A stretch of 30,543 nt of DNA from a virus, in IMG/VR virus record IMGVR_UViG_3300022693_000780, positions 1-30,543 of that record. One strand, given 5' to 3'. Positions 1 to 8,163 of the stretch are shown piece after piece. Each line of letters starts with the position of its first letter. The stretch's first letter is position 1. Position numbers and translations under genes: made by a program. Below the pieces are notes generated by a model that saw nothing but the letters and a program-made list of their open reading frames with translations, was not told where the DNA came from and ran no database searches.

Positions 1-174
1 GTTCCATTCAAAACTGCCCCGAGCAACTTTAGAGGGGAACAATTTAATCAGGGTTATACCCGGTCGCGCTATCAAACTTCCTTGACCATTATTAAAGATG
101 TTCTGCACCACCCTTTTAGTTTTAGGAAGGGCATCAACACCTGTTAAGCCTGCAGGAAAGTCCAGTTTTGGCAT
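1..174 (-). CDS. P22 gp10-like tail stabilisation protein, partial
   Basis: This reading frame starts with ATG at 174 and stays open for 58 codons to the left edge, so only the N-terminus is present (MPKLDFPAGLTGVDALPKTK..., with SLIARPGI near residue 35). Its start overlaps the stop of the gp4-like gene by one base (TGATG). In P22 the gene after gp4 encodes gp10, the packaged-DNA stabilisation protein that extends the tail below gp4. The 'S-L-I-A-R-P-G-I' segment resembles the early '...R-x-x-P-G-I' segment of that family. The call rests mostly on gene order and is an inference; the short fragment alone would not identify it. Confidence 0.6.
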   Translation of the reverse strand, partial: MPKLDFPAGLTGVDALPKTKRVVQNIFNNGQGSLIARPGITLIKLFPSKVARGSFEWN

Positions 175-638
175 CAGCTGCTCCCTATCTCACGGTTATC
201 CTCACCACCATCATAGAAAACCTGTGGCTTGAATCCTCTTGTGTTCCCTGCTCCGCGAGGCAATGTGCTGGATACTTTTCGTTTTGGTCTATCAGGATTA
301 CCGATCCCATACTTACCGCGAATAAACTCAAAGTTGCGATTGGCATTAGCCTGTAATTGAGGGGATACGATATTTCCACCATTTGCATAGGGAGGCGCAA
401 GTTCAAGAGCCAGCATTTGCACAATCCCATTCCTTGCGTCTAAGGGTTCGCTGAGTTCATCACCAGCCACATCAATGGGAGTAATCTTCATATCAATGTC
501 CCATGTTTCCCATATAGCCAACATGGAATTAAGTTTACGGAGACCCTTTGCAAGATCAATTGCCTGGGCTTCTGTCTGTTCAGAATCCTGGCCTATTTCA
601 CCCAGAGCATCTTTGATTATCTCTATGCCAGTACTCAT
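174..638 (-). CDS. P22 gp4-like head-to-tail adaptor (tail accessory factor)
   Basis: A 154-aa protein starting MSTGIEIIKDALGEIG, with the alpha-helical pattern of P22 tail accessory factor gp4: an N-terminal helix of the type 'ALxxIG...A..GLRxLNxML..W', then 'ARNGIVQMLALELAPPY' and a C-terminal basic tail. In P22 gp4 docks under the portal ring after packaging, closes the head and receives the rest of the tail machine. The position right after the coat gene cluster and before a gp10-like gene supports this. The start ATG overlaps the stop of the preceding gene (TAATG), indicating coupled translation. The gp4 family also has peptidoglycan hydrolase activity in P22; I cannot judge from sequence whether that applies here. 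Confidence 0.8.
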   Translation of the reverse strand: MSTGIEIIKDALGEIGQDSEQTEAQAIDLAKGLRKLNSMLAIWETWDIDMKITPIDVAGDELSEPLDARNGIVQMLALELAPPYANGGNIVSPQLQANANRNFEFIRGKYGIGNPDRPKRKVSSTLPRGAGNTRGFKPQVFYDGGEDNREIGSS

Positions 639-1483
639 TAGATGTCACCGATTCCAAGGATTCTTGAACCTGAGAATAAATTACCGCGCCATTTGCCATC
701 AAAAAATGTCAGGTCTATACTTTCTCCAGCTTCAAAACGTCTTTGTGAATTTTGGGTAGTTCCTGAAAACCCAATAATAAGTGATTCATGCGTGAAAGGT
801 TGATTATCAGTTGGGCTTGTGTTTAAAACCCTCGGAACGCTATCCACATCCCCTCTCACCACAAAACCATCAACAATGGGGGATTGAATTATCCAATTGG
901 TGAAAAAATTCTCTCCATTCTGAACAGTGATACCGTTATCCTTTGTCATAAAAGTATGGTTGGTTCCATCTACAGGACTAGTGTCTAAAGTAATAACAAA
1001 ATTTTGATTTGCCAATGCAAAAATAGATCCTCCTGTCAAAAATACCGCACCCCCGGTCCATGTTGCATTGGGTATTGTTTCTGCAATTGCAATCGCATTA
1101 CCACCCGTACCAATTTCAAGAGCTTGCGCGGTTAGAGTAGTAGCAGTTGTAAAAGAAGTAACATTTGCTTGTTTTGTTGTGGGACCACCATATAATGCCC
1201 CTGCACCTGGACCCAAATCAATTGCTACTTTTAAATTGTTTATAGAATCTGCAACATTAGCTCCTATTAAAACTGCTCCATCTGTCTGAGTTAAGGTAGT
1301 TAAAAAAGTATAAGTTTTGCCACCTATAACTACAGTATTAGTATTGGCGGGTTGCCCCGTAAATGTTAATACCGAAGTTGCATTAACCCCTCCTCGCTTA
1401 TCCAAAACAAGTGTAAATCCAGACTGAAATTCAGTGAGAGTGACCGAATTCCCTAATTCAATAAACTGTTTAAATGTTGCCAT
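638..1483 (-). CDS. Beta-rich virion protein downstream of coat
   Basis: 281 aa, no signal peptide or membrane segment. Residues about 35-150 form a Gly/Thr/Ala-rich block (around VVIGGKTYTF, VLIGANVADSINNLKVAI, and GTGGNAIAIAET) of a kind I recognise from many phage structural proteins. It appears inserted into a shorter parent protein whose N-terminal 'SVTLTEFQSGFTLVLDKRGG' and C-terminal 'GWRGNLFSGSRILGIGDI'-like ends flank it. It sits between the coat gene and gp4, where P22-like phages keep head or adaptor genes, so a head decoration or head-completion role is likely but not shown. The start has an 'AAAGGAATAAATT' ribosome-binding leader. Function is inferred only from context. Confidence 0.6.
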   Translation of the reverse strand: MATFKQFIELGNSVTLTEFQSGFTLVLDKRGGVNATSVLTFTGQPANTNTVVIGGKTYTFLTTLTQTDGAVLIGANVADSINNLKVAIDLGPGAGALYGGPTTKQANVTSFTTATTLTAQALEIGTGGNAIAIAETIPNATWTGGAVFLTGGSIFALANQNFVITLDTSPVDGTNHTFMTKDNGITVQNGENFFTNWIIQSPIVDGFVVRGDVDSVPRVLNTSPTDNQPFTHESLIIGFSGTTQNSQRRFEAGESIDLTFFDGKWRGNLFSGSRILGIGDI

Positions 1484-1493
1484 AATTTATTCC

Positions 1494-1524
1494 TTTAAAA
1501 AGAAGGGGTGAGCGTCCCCACCCC
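1494..1524 (-). terminator. Hairpin terminator or attenuator after the coat gene
   Basis: On the minus strand GGGGTG (1524-1519) pairs with CACCCC (1510-1505) around an 8-nt loop and is followed by CTTCTTTTT. It lies in the 55-bp gap between the coat gene stop and the next start. A partial terminator here would give more coat than adaptor mRNA. Strength is unknown; the stem is only 6 bp. Confidence 0.55.
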
Positions 1525-1538
1525 ATCAATGTTTAACT

Positions 1539-2834
1539 TTAAGTTTGACTACCCAAAATGACACCAGCTTTCTGTGGAATCAGAATGTTTGGAGCCATCC
1601 AGATGGTTAGTCTGTACTTTGTATCCAGGGTAAGAATATCTGAACTCTTTAAGAGAATCACTTCTATACCTGAATCCGTAGTATCACGGAGAACAGCAAG
1701 TCCACTTTCTGCCATATCTATTCCGGACAAGCTACCATGGGTAATTTCCACGGCATCATTAACCCAGAAAATACTAGCCGCTTTCGTGACCGTATTAAGA
1801 AACACGATTGCTTTCCCATCGGCAGCACTGGTTGTGCAGTTGGCATATTCCTTTTCTTCCTGAGTACCACCGTCAAATGCGATAAGAGCCGGTGTGATTT
1901 CCAAAGTAGTAGTTCCAACACCAGCACCAGAAACGATTCTAATAACTCTGAAAGTTTGCAATTTGCCAGTAGATTGCTTGGTTTGCATATTCACACCAAA
2001 CACATCGGCAATCGTAAACGCATCTCCTATTTTAATCGTTCCCGTACCTGTTTCTACTTTAAATTCAAAAGAACGGTTATCAACAGGTTTGGCATTTACA
2101 GTTCCCTTGTCATTACCCAGAGGAATGTGCTTTTGTGCTGTATCAACGACATAAGAAGTACCTGCCGCCGCTACGATGTTCGGCAGGATATTGGTCTTAA
2201 AAGTATCAAAGCCGCCAATCATCGGCAACCTGGACCGTTCCAAAGCCGTTAGAGAAACACCAGTAGGTGGCGCACCTCTTCCCTGCAATTCATTGGCAAT
2301 TGCGTTACTGACAAACGGTTCCAGCATCATTGATCTTGGAGATGCAATGTCAACGCCACGTATCGACATTTCAGCCTCACACTGGTTGAGTTGTGCATAG
2401 CTTGTCAATGCAGCCGATTCCTTAATGAAAATAGCACCTTCATTAGCAATTTTCGTTGTTATCTTCCTGTCAACTTGTGAAGATAGTTCCCGAATAACAC
2501 CATCAAGTTTCCGTTTCCTGGATGAAGGATCATTCAAATCATTAGCATTCAATTTGAACGTGCTATTAATAAAGTCTGAAGGCGAAGCTAGATTTGAATT
2601 CAGAACAGAAGGAACAGAAAGCGCGGTAACATCAGTAAAAGCACTGATAGTCCTACCTTCTGAGGATGCAGAAATATCATCAATAGGTCGCCATACCGCA
2701 TTAGAAGATTGCTCACCTTCCATCTGAGGCATTTTGTACTTACCTACGAGCATTGCCGTCATGTTGTTATTGTTAAAGGTCTTGATCAAATCATTGAAAA
2801 AGACTTTTATACTTTTTGGTAAATTACTAGCCAT
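1539..2834 (-). CDS. P22-type major coat protein
   Basis: 431 aa, the same size as P22 gp5 (430 aa). The N-terminus (MASNLPKSIKVFFNDLIKTF), the 'IDDISASSEGRTISAFTDVT' region near residue 52 and 'DRKITTKIANEGAIFIKE' near residue 122 follow the P22 coat family. The middle (about 230-345) is beta-rich, with SFEFKVETGTGTIKIGDAFT and TTLEITPAL, where P22-type coats carry an insertion domain. It forms the icosahedral shell on the scaffold. It lies directly downstream of the scaffold gene, 16 bp apart, with an 'AAAGGAG' ribosome-binding site. A hairpin terminator follows. Confidence 0.85.
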   Translation of the reverse strand: MASNLPKSIKVFFNDLIKTFNNNNMTAMLVGKYKMPQMEGEQSSNAVWRPIDDISASSEGRTISAFTDVTALSVPSVLNSNLASPSDFINSTFKLNANDLNDPSSRKRKLDGVIRELSSQVDRKITTKIANEGAIFIKESAALTSYAQLNQCEAEMSIRGVDIASPRSMMLEPFVSNAIANELQGRGAPPTGVSLTALERSRLPMIGGFDTFKTNILPNIVAAAGTSYVVDTAQKHIPLGNDKGTVNAKPVDNRSFEFKVETGTGTIKIGDAFTIADVFGVNMQTKQSTGKLQTFRVIRIVSGAGVGTTTLEITPALIAFDGGTQEEKEYANCTTSAADGKAIVFLNTVTKAASIFWVNDAVEITHGSLSGIDMAESGLAVLRDTTDSGIEVILLKSSDILTLDTKYRLTIWMAPNILIPQKAGVILGSQT

Positions 2835-2850
2835 GATTGGCTCCTTTTAT

Positions 2851-3855
2851 TTATTCCCGCTTCAAAACTATTCCCTTCTTGTCGGCTTCTGCCTCAATCT
2901 TCCGGGCTAATGCAAAATCGTCTTTATCATAAGCATTATCCAGTTTTCTTTGTAGAGCAGATGAGCCACCAGTTAATGACGAACCTTCCAGATCATCATC
3001 AATGGCTGCTTTGTTACGGGGCTTATTTTTAATAATCACTGTTTTGTTTAATGCGCCAAGTTCCATCAAGGCAGCATCGGGATCTGTTTTAAACATGGTT
3101 ACAAGATCATGGAGTTCTTCAGGGTTTTTCCCCCATTTCGTAAACAGCAAATGAGCGTTATTACACCGTTTAATGATCTGGTCAGCTACCTTGTCCCCGG
3201 TGATCTGCCGGACAGCGGCTTCTCGATCCTCATAATCCTTGATGCCATATTTATCAACAAACGCATTCACACTTTCATAATGTTCATCTTTACGGGCCGC
3301 GACCTTCCGCATATCAGCGGCTATAGAGTCTGATTCTTTGGTTTGAGTTTGATTTTCAGCGAACCGTTCAGCTATTCGCGCATCAATTCTGGCGTTGTCA
3401 TAATCGAGTAATGCCGTTTTGTATTTATCATCTTCTTCAAAGAGATCAAACTCTTCAGGCTTGGGTCGCACAGGGGTTTTAGTTTCTGTGTTCCCATCCT
3501 GACTGTGTTTATCTGCAAACTCTTTTAATTTTAAAAGCTCTTGAAGTTCAGCCGCTTTTTCTTCAGCAAGATCAGCCCGTTGGGACTCTTCGGCACGTTT
3601 TTTGCCGAGTTCGTTAATTCGTTTGCTGAATGAGTTACGGCCCCTCTTCTTTTGCTTATCATCTTCACCAGCAATGCCTATCTCAATTTCCGCATCTTCA
3701 GGCTTGTCACCTTCAGACTCTTCAGACGAATCTGCGCTAGATTCATCGGTATCGGATTCCTCATCCTGGTCTAAATCTTCAACAACTTCTTCTGTCTCAG
3801 TTGAGGTTTCCTCAGTTTCGATTTCTTCGCTGGTTTCAATGGTTTCTTCGTTCAT
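2851..3855 (-). CDS. Scaffolding protein (P22 gp8-like by position and composition)
   Basis: 334 aa. The first ~65 residues are almost entirely Glu, Asp, Ser and Thr; this is followed by a basic patch (KQKKRGRNSFSKRINELGKKR) and a long helical coiled-coil-like region to the end, finishing with 'KKGIVLKRE'. This low-complexity acidic head and helical body is typical of phage scaffolds, which nucleate procapsid assembly by contacting the coat N-arm and are then released. Size (P22 gp8 is 303 aa) and position immediately before the coat gene agree. There is no protease-like motif, so a re-usable P22-like scaffold is more likely than a self-cleaving one. Confidence 0.8.
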   Translation of the reverse strand: MNEETIETSEEIETEETSTETEEVVEDLDQDEESDTDESSADSSEESEGDKPEDAEIEIGIAGEDDKQKKRGRNSFSKRINELGKKRAEESQRADLAEEKAAELQELLKLKEFADKHSQDGNTETKTPVRPKPEEFDLFEEDDKYKTALLDYDNARIDARIAERFAENQTQTKESDSIAADMRKVAARKDEHYESVNAFVDKYGIKDYEDREAAVRQITGDKVADQIIKRCNNAHLLFTKWGKNPEELHDLVTMFKTDPDAALMELGALNKTVIIKNKPRNKAAIDDDLEGSSLTGGSSALQRKLDNAYDKDDFALARKIEAEADKKGIVLKRE

Positions 3856-3925
3856 TAGTAAATCCTCGTATAAGATTATAGTGTGGCCTTATGGCCCTCC
3901 AGTTTTAAGCACTGGGAAGCTGGTA

Positions 3926-4159
3926 TTACTTATTGATAATTACTTCTTCTTCCACGATCACTTTTTCCTCAACAATAACTTCTGTTGGGATATCGGGTTT
4001 AAGTTCCGTTGTGTGGGCATACATGGTAGCTTTGCCCAATTTAACAGCTTGTGTTGAATAAAATCGAATCTGATCATCATTCCAAGTTCCTGATCCATAC
4101 ATTTTAGATGCTAACAATCCCTCCAAAGCCGATGCAATATATCCTTGTTCTTCCGTCAT
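3926..4159 (-). CDS. Small virion-region hypothetical protein
   Basis: 77 aa. The N-terminal half (MTEEQGYIASALEGLLASKM) looks helical; the C-terminal 20 residues are an alternating Val/Ile/Glu strand rich in repeats (EVIVEEKVIVEEEVIINK). It has an 'AAAGGAATTAATT' ribosome-binding leader and lies between the LamG-repeat gene and the scaffold gene. No family recognised. The position suggests a head accessory or decoration factor. The 70-bp gap downstream holds only weak short inverted repeats. Confidence 0.5.
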   Translation of the reverse strand: MTEEQGYIASALEGLLASKMYGSGTWNDDQIRFYSTQAVKLGKATMYAHTTELKPDIPTEVIVEEKVIVEEEVIINK

Positions 4160-4172
4160 AATTAATTCCTTT

Positions 4173-7100
4173 CTAAGTTATAATTGTCCAAGGTATTCCG
4201 TATCGAGCACCCAGATAAGTCCCTACTTGGTTTCTTTCTTCTGTAGTGAGCAACCGTTTGTAAAGTAAAACTTGTGATATCTTTCCTGAAAAAAAGTTTA
4301 TTCCTGCGCCCGATCCCAAAAAGGCTTGTATTGAACTGGCAAAAATTGAATTGGCAGGACTCGATACAGTTCCCATTGATAAACCGTTTTTAGTGAAATT
4401 CACCTCACTTGCCCCACTCAGCAGATAATGAATCTCAAGAATTACACTTTCAGAAGCTGCGATAGTTGCAGGCCCAATACTGGAAACATCATGGATACCA
4501 GCGGGAGTTCCTGAACTTTGAAACCGTTGTTTCCCGCCTGTATCAACCGACCAAACATAAGAATTAGTTTGGTTTTTGCTGAACATGGTGCGTAAGTCAA
4601 ATAATTCAGGCTGACAAACGATATACATGGTAAAGGAGCTTGAAATATCTAAATCCGCATTATCAGGGATGGTATATTCATCATTCACACCATCAAAATC
4701 CAAGGTGGGATGGCCGTTCAATCCGGTAGCTTCAAAGACTGCCCTGTTAGCGTCTGTTCCTTGGGATGCAACAAGCGGTGTTGAGGTTTGATCTGTCCAT
4801 GTAGACACCTTGTTCCCAACCAGAACAATTCCTACCGCAGCATCCAACCAGAAAGTTAAATCATTAATATCATCAGGTTTAAATAAAATCCCCGCCCACG
4901 GTATTGCATATCTCGTAGAAAGATAAGTGCCTACCTGGTTTCTTTCTTCTGTGGTTAATAATCTGTTGTAGATAATAAACTGGGATATCTCTCCGTGCCA
5001 AGGATTAATGCCCGGACCCCGCGCACCAATAAACAAATTCGCCGCATTGGAAAAAATACCGCCTAAAGTATTGACTTGGGCTGCTCCCAAAGCCACTCCA
5101 TTAGCTGTAAAATTAATAGTTCCTCCAACCTGATAATGGATTTCTAAAATTTGAAAGCCACCTATAGCATTGGGACTTGTATCCGTTTCTGCTCCTCCAC
5201 CATCATTAACAACCGTTTCCAGTCTGCTTAAAGTGCTAGCCCGGAATTCATAGCCATTTGTAATATTTCGAGAAAGCAATGTGAAGTTGTTCGCTCCACC
5301 TTGAAGCCTCGCAACCGTATAAAATGTAAAGTCAGTAGTTAAATCTAAAATGGAGCTTTGTGCTACTGGCATTTCCAAGAACTGAAACTGCATAGGTTGC
5401 CATACAAGTGCGCCTTGAGCCCCTAACGCATTCGGGTCAAATCCTATTGTTTTTGCGGGATCGTTTTGAACCGCTACAAAACCATTTCCACTTTGATCTT
5501 CCCACCTGCCAATGGGACCACCAAACGGGGTTGCACCAACACTAGCATCCAGCCAAAGAGCAAGACCCGTTAGATCAGTAGGCACGAATTCATTAGTTAT
5601 ATCTTGCCACTGCTGCCCATATCTATCTGCAAGATAATTGCCGATAACATTTCTTTCGGGGATCGACAATAAATTATCGTATAAGAGGATTTGGCTTATC
5701 TTTCCTTCCAGAAATACCGAATTAGTTAAGCCCCCTAGAATTAAATCAGCCGATGTGCTGTTTATATCTGCAAGAGTATTTAAAAAATTACCCAAAGATG
5801 CGCCTTTATTGGAGAATCTAACCCGGTTAGCTCCTCCTACCTCATAATTCACATCTAAAATTAAAGGGGTTGCTGCTGGAAGCCGACCGCCTGTGAAAGT
5901 TATCGGTCCCTCGCTATTTGAACTTGTAATTGTTTCTAAATTATTCTTATTCCCAATCAATACCCTGTAACCCGAGTCACCATTTTTGCTAAGAATAGTT
6001 GAATCAGGGAGTAAAAAATCCATTACTGCAAAAAAACTAAATGAACCTGTGAAATTAAGAGAACTGTCAGCAGGAGCAACAAGAGTCCTCCCCTGAATCA
6101 CCCTCGTGAATGCAGCGGCATCTTTACCTGCCAACCCCTGTCGCGTAAAAAAAGGTTGTTTAAAGCTATCATCCTGCGCTACATCATTACTTTGTGGCCC
6201 TTGATCGGCCCAAGCGGTTACTGTCAATCCTGGATGGGTAATTTCTTCATCAGCATCCAACCAAAGAACCAATCCGTCAAAATCAGTTGGGGCAAACGGT
6301 TTAATATCCGTCCAGGTAAAGCCATACCGACCAGCTAAATAGTTGCCTACAAAGTTTCTTTCATTAAGATTAAGAAGCCTTCTGTACAATAGAACCTGGG
6401 ATATCTCTCCTTCAAATGGAGAAGCGGTTCCATCCTTTGAACTGATAAATAATTTACTTGCATTTTGATTTACTGAAGTTCTGTTATTGCTTTTCAATTC
6501 TCCAAGAGGAACGCCGTTCTGAGTAAAACTAACGAGCCCATTTACCTGATAATGAACTTCAAGAATAATATCAGTGGAATCAGTGGGAGCCGTATCAGCA
6601 GTGGTAAGTTCCAGACTTATATTATCTTTAACCCCTACTACAATCCTTTCCCCATTGGAATCATCAAAGAAAATCTCATATCCATCATCACCACCCTTAG
6701 AGAATATGTACCGATCCGATGTTAAGGCAACACTCTTAAGTGCCATATAAAATGTGAAGTCACTCCCTAAATCAATAGAGGCAGCATCATCAATCTCCAT
6801 GTTTTCATCAGTTGCACTACTAAATTCAAGTGTAGGAAATCCATTGAAAGCCGTAGCCTTAAAAGCAGGTCGTTTACCAGCCGTTGGTTGGGCCGCATCG
6901 TTGCCATTACCACTCTGATCTACCCAAGCTGATACAGGGTCATCCTCATTATTTGGGCTTACTCCTCTCGCAGCATCTAACCATAGAACAAGATTCGGCA
7001 CATCAAGTGGAGTGTGTGTTATATCTGTCCAGGGAATGTTGTATCTGTTCCCCAGAAAAGCCCCGACCCGGTTTCTTTCCGTTTGGGTCAAGAGCCTGTC

Positions 7101-7832
7101 ATATATTAATACTTGGCCTATTTCTCCTGTGAAAAACTGAATATCACCACCACCCTGCCCAACAAAAAACGGATCTGCACCCCTTGTAATTGCAGCAACC
7201 GTACTGAATTGTGAAGCTCCAAGTTCAACACCGTTCAAGCTAAATGTGACAACTCCCCCAACCTTAATCTCCCATTGCAATTCCATAATGCTAGGCTGAT
7301 TTACGGTGGTAGTGGTGATGCTTGTTATATCTTTGCCAGCACCTACGCCTAGAATTGCCCTTCCTGCTCCATTGGAACTATATAAAAATCTGAAATCATT
7401 CGCACTCTTGCCGAACATGGTGGGGAAACCAGCAAAGCTTGTGCATTGGTTAACCACATAAGCCGTAAACGATCCGGTAAAATTTAGACCCGTTTGAGCC
7501 GCATCTGTGATTGACATATCATGTGCTAGAAGTGGATTTGCATTTGGAACAAAAGTTAAAGATGGATGACCATTAATCCCTGTTGGATTTAAAGCAGGCC
7601 GCTTGATTGTAGATCCTTGGACCACATCATTACCTTCTTTGCTACGATCAGCCCAGGTTGTAATGTCCCCACTGGAAGGAGTTAAACCAAATGAGGCATC
7701 CAACCATAAAACAAGATTATCTATATCGCTCGGCTGAAAATCTTCCTCTCCACCTACACCCTTTCCAAAGGCTTTACCAAAAGGCTTGCCGAAAGCAGGT
7801 TTATTAAATGGGATTAAGGCTGTTTTAACCAT
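4173..7832 (-). CDS. Giant virion protein with five tandem LamG-like domains
   Basis: 1219 aa, built from a short basic/Gly N-terminus (MVKTALIPFNKPAFGKPFGK) and five repeats of about 235 aa starting near residues 37, 277, 515, 750 and 985. Each repeat begins with a 'LVLWLDA' motif, then 'W.DQSGNGNDA.Q', 'FNGxPTLEF', a 'DFTFYM'-type strand, 'ILEIHYQVGG..FTxNGV.LG', and ends with 'GEISQVLLYxRLLTxxERNxVGxYLxxRYGIPW'. This is the concanavalin-A/LamG jelly-roll pattern, which commonly binds glycans. The repeats are clearly homologous but diverged. It overlaps the preceding stop (TAATG) and sits between portal and scaffold, where P22 has nothing. A head-fibre or surface-decoration role that helps the virion adhere to glycan is an inference; a tail adhesin is the alternative. 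Confidence 0.8.
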   Translation of the reverse strand: MVKTALIPFNKPAFGKPFGKAFGKGVGGEEDFQPSDIDNLVLWLDASFGLTPSSGDITTWADRSKEGNDVVQGSTIKRPALNPTGINGHPSLTFVPNANPLLAHDMSITDAAQTGLNFTGSFTAYVVNQCTSFAGFPTMFGKSANDFRFLYSSNGAGRAILGVGAGKDITSITTTTVNQPSIMELQWEIKVGGVVTFSLNGVELGASQFSTVAAITRGADPFFVGQGGGDIQFFTGEIGQVLIYDRLLTQTERNRVGAFLGNRYNIPWTDITHTPLDVPNLVLWLDAARGVSPNNEDDPVSAWVDQSGNGNDAAQPTAGKRPAFKATAFNGFPTLEFSSATDENMEIDDAASIDLGSDFTFYMALKSVALTSDRYIFSKGGDDGYEIFFDDSNGERIVVGVKDNISLELTTADTAPTDSTDIILEVHYQVNGLVSFTQNGVPLGELKSNNRTSVNQNASKLFISSKDGTASPFEGEISQVLLYRRLLNLNERNFVGNYLAGRYGFTWTDIKPFAPTDFDGLVLWLDADEEITHPGLTVTAWADQGPQSNDVAQDDSFKQPFFTRQGLAGKDAAAFTRVIQGRTLVAPADSSLNFTGSFSFFAVMDFLLPDSTILSKNGDSGYRVLIGNKNNLETITSSNSEGPITFTGGRLPAATPLILDVNYEVGGANRVRFSNKGASLGNFLNTLADINSTSADLILGGLTNSVFLEGKISQILLYDNLLSIPERNVIGNYLADRYGQQWQDITNEFVPTDLTGLALWLDASVGATPFGGPIGRWEDQSGNGFVAVQNDPAKTIGFDPNALGAQGALVWQPMQFQFLEMPVAQSSILDLTTDFTFYTVARLQGGANNFTLLSRNITNGYEFRASTLSRLETVVNDGGGAETDTSPNAIGGFQILEIHYQVGGTINFTANGVALGAAQVNTLGGIFSNAANLFIGARGPGINPWHGEISQFIIYNRLLTTEERNQVGTYLSTRYAIPWAGILFKPDDINDLTFWLDAAVGIVLVGNKVSTWTDQTSTPLVASQGTDANRAVFEATGLNGHPTLDFDGVNDEYTIPDNADLDISSSFTMYIVCQPELFDLRTMFSKNQTNSYVWSVDTGGKQRFQSSGTPAGIHDVSSIGPATIAASESVILEIHYLLSGASEVNFTKNGLSMGTVSSPANSIFASSIQAFLGSGAGINFFSGKISQVLLYKRLLTTEERNQVGTYLGARYGIPWTIIT

Positions 7833-8152
7833 TAGCAGTGCAGTCCTTGATTGAGAAAAATAGCTACAGGAGCGGCAGTTCCCGGCTTATCAATAACGAG
7901 CGTCATCGGGGTATTGATGGCTTCGCCTTTATTAGTGGGAGTTAATACAACTGCTGTCCCATCCTGAAACATGGCTTCCGCATTCGCCCCTGTGGTATCA
8001 GTAGCTACTTTCAATGGAATCGAATCACTGGATGTTAAACCCACTCCGAAAACGAAAGCTGGCAACATTACCTGAGTTATATTGATAATTGCTCTAGGGG
8101 CCGCAGCCGTAATAGATGCTACTAATTCTTGTGATCCTTGTGAAACTCCCAT
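7832..8152 (-). CDS. Small beta-rich head-region protein
   Basis: 106 aa, soluble. It starts MGVSQGSQELVASITAAAPRAIINITQ and continues with alternating hydrophobic strands (LPAFVFGVGLTSSDSIPLKV, TAVVLTPTNKGEAIN) ending in 'NQGLHC'. No family recognised with certainty. It lies between portal and the LamG-repeat gene with overlapping or near-touching junctions, so it is probably a virion component, perhaps the capsid anchor or decoration partner of the LamG protein. This role is inference from position only. Confidence 0.55.
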   Translation of the reverse strand: MGVSQGSQELVASITAAAPRAIINITQVMLPAFVFGVGLTSSDSIPLKVATDTTGANAEAMFQDGTAVVLTPTNKGEAINTPMTLVIDKPGTAAPVAIFLNQGLHC

Positions 8153-8163
8153 AATTTAATCCT

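Noticed and set aside
1737-2252. 171-aa plus-strand frame opposite the coat gene
   Set aside because: No ribosome-binding site or family features, composition of an antisense shadow; the coat protein on the other strand is clear.
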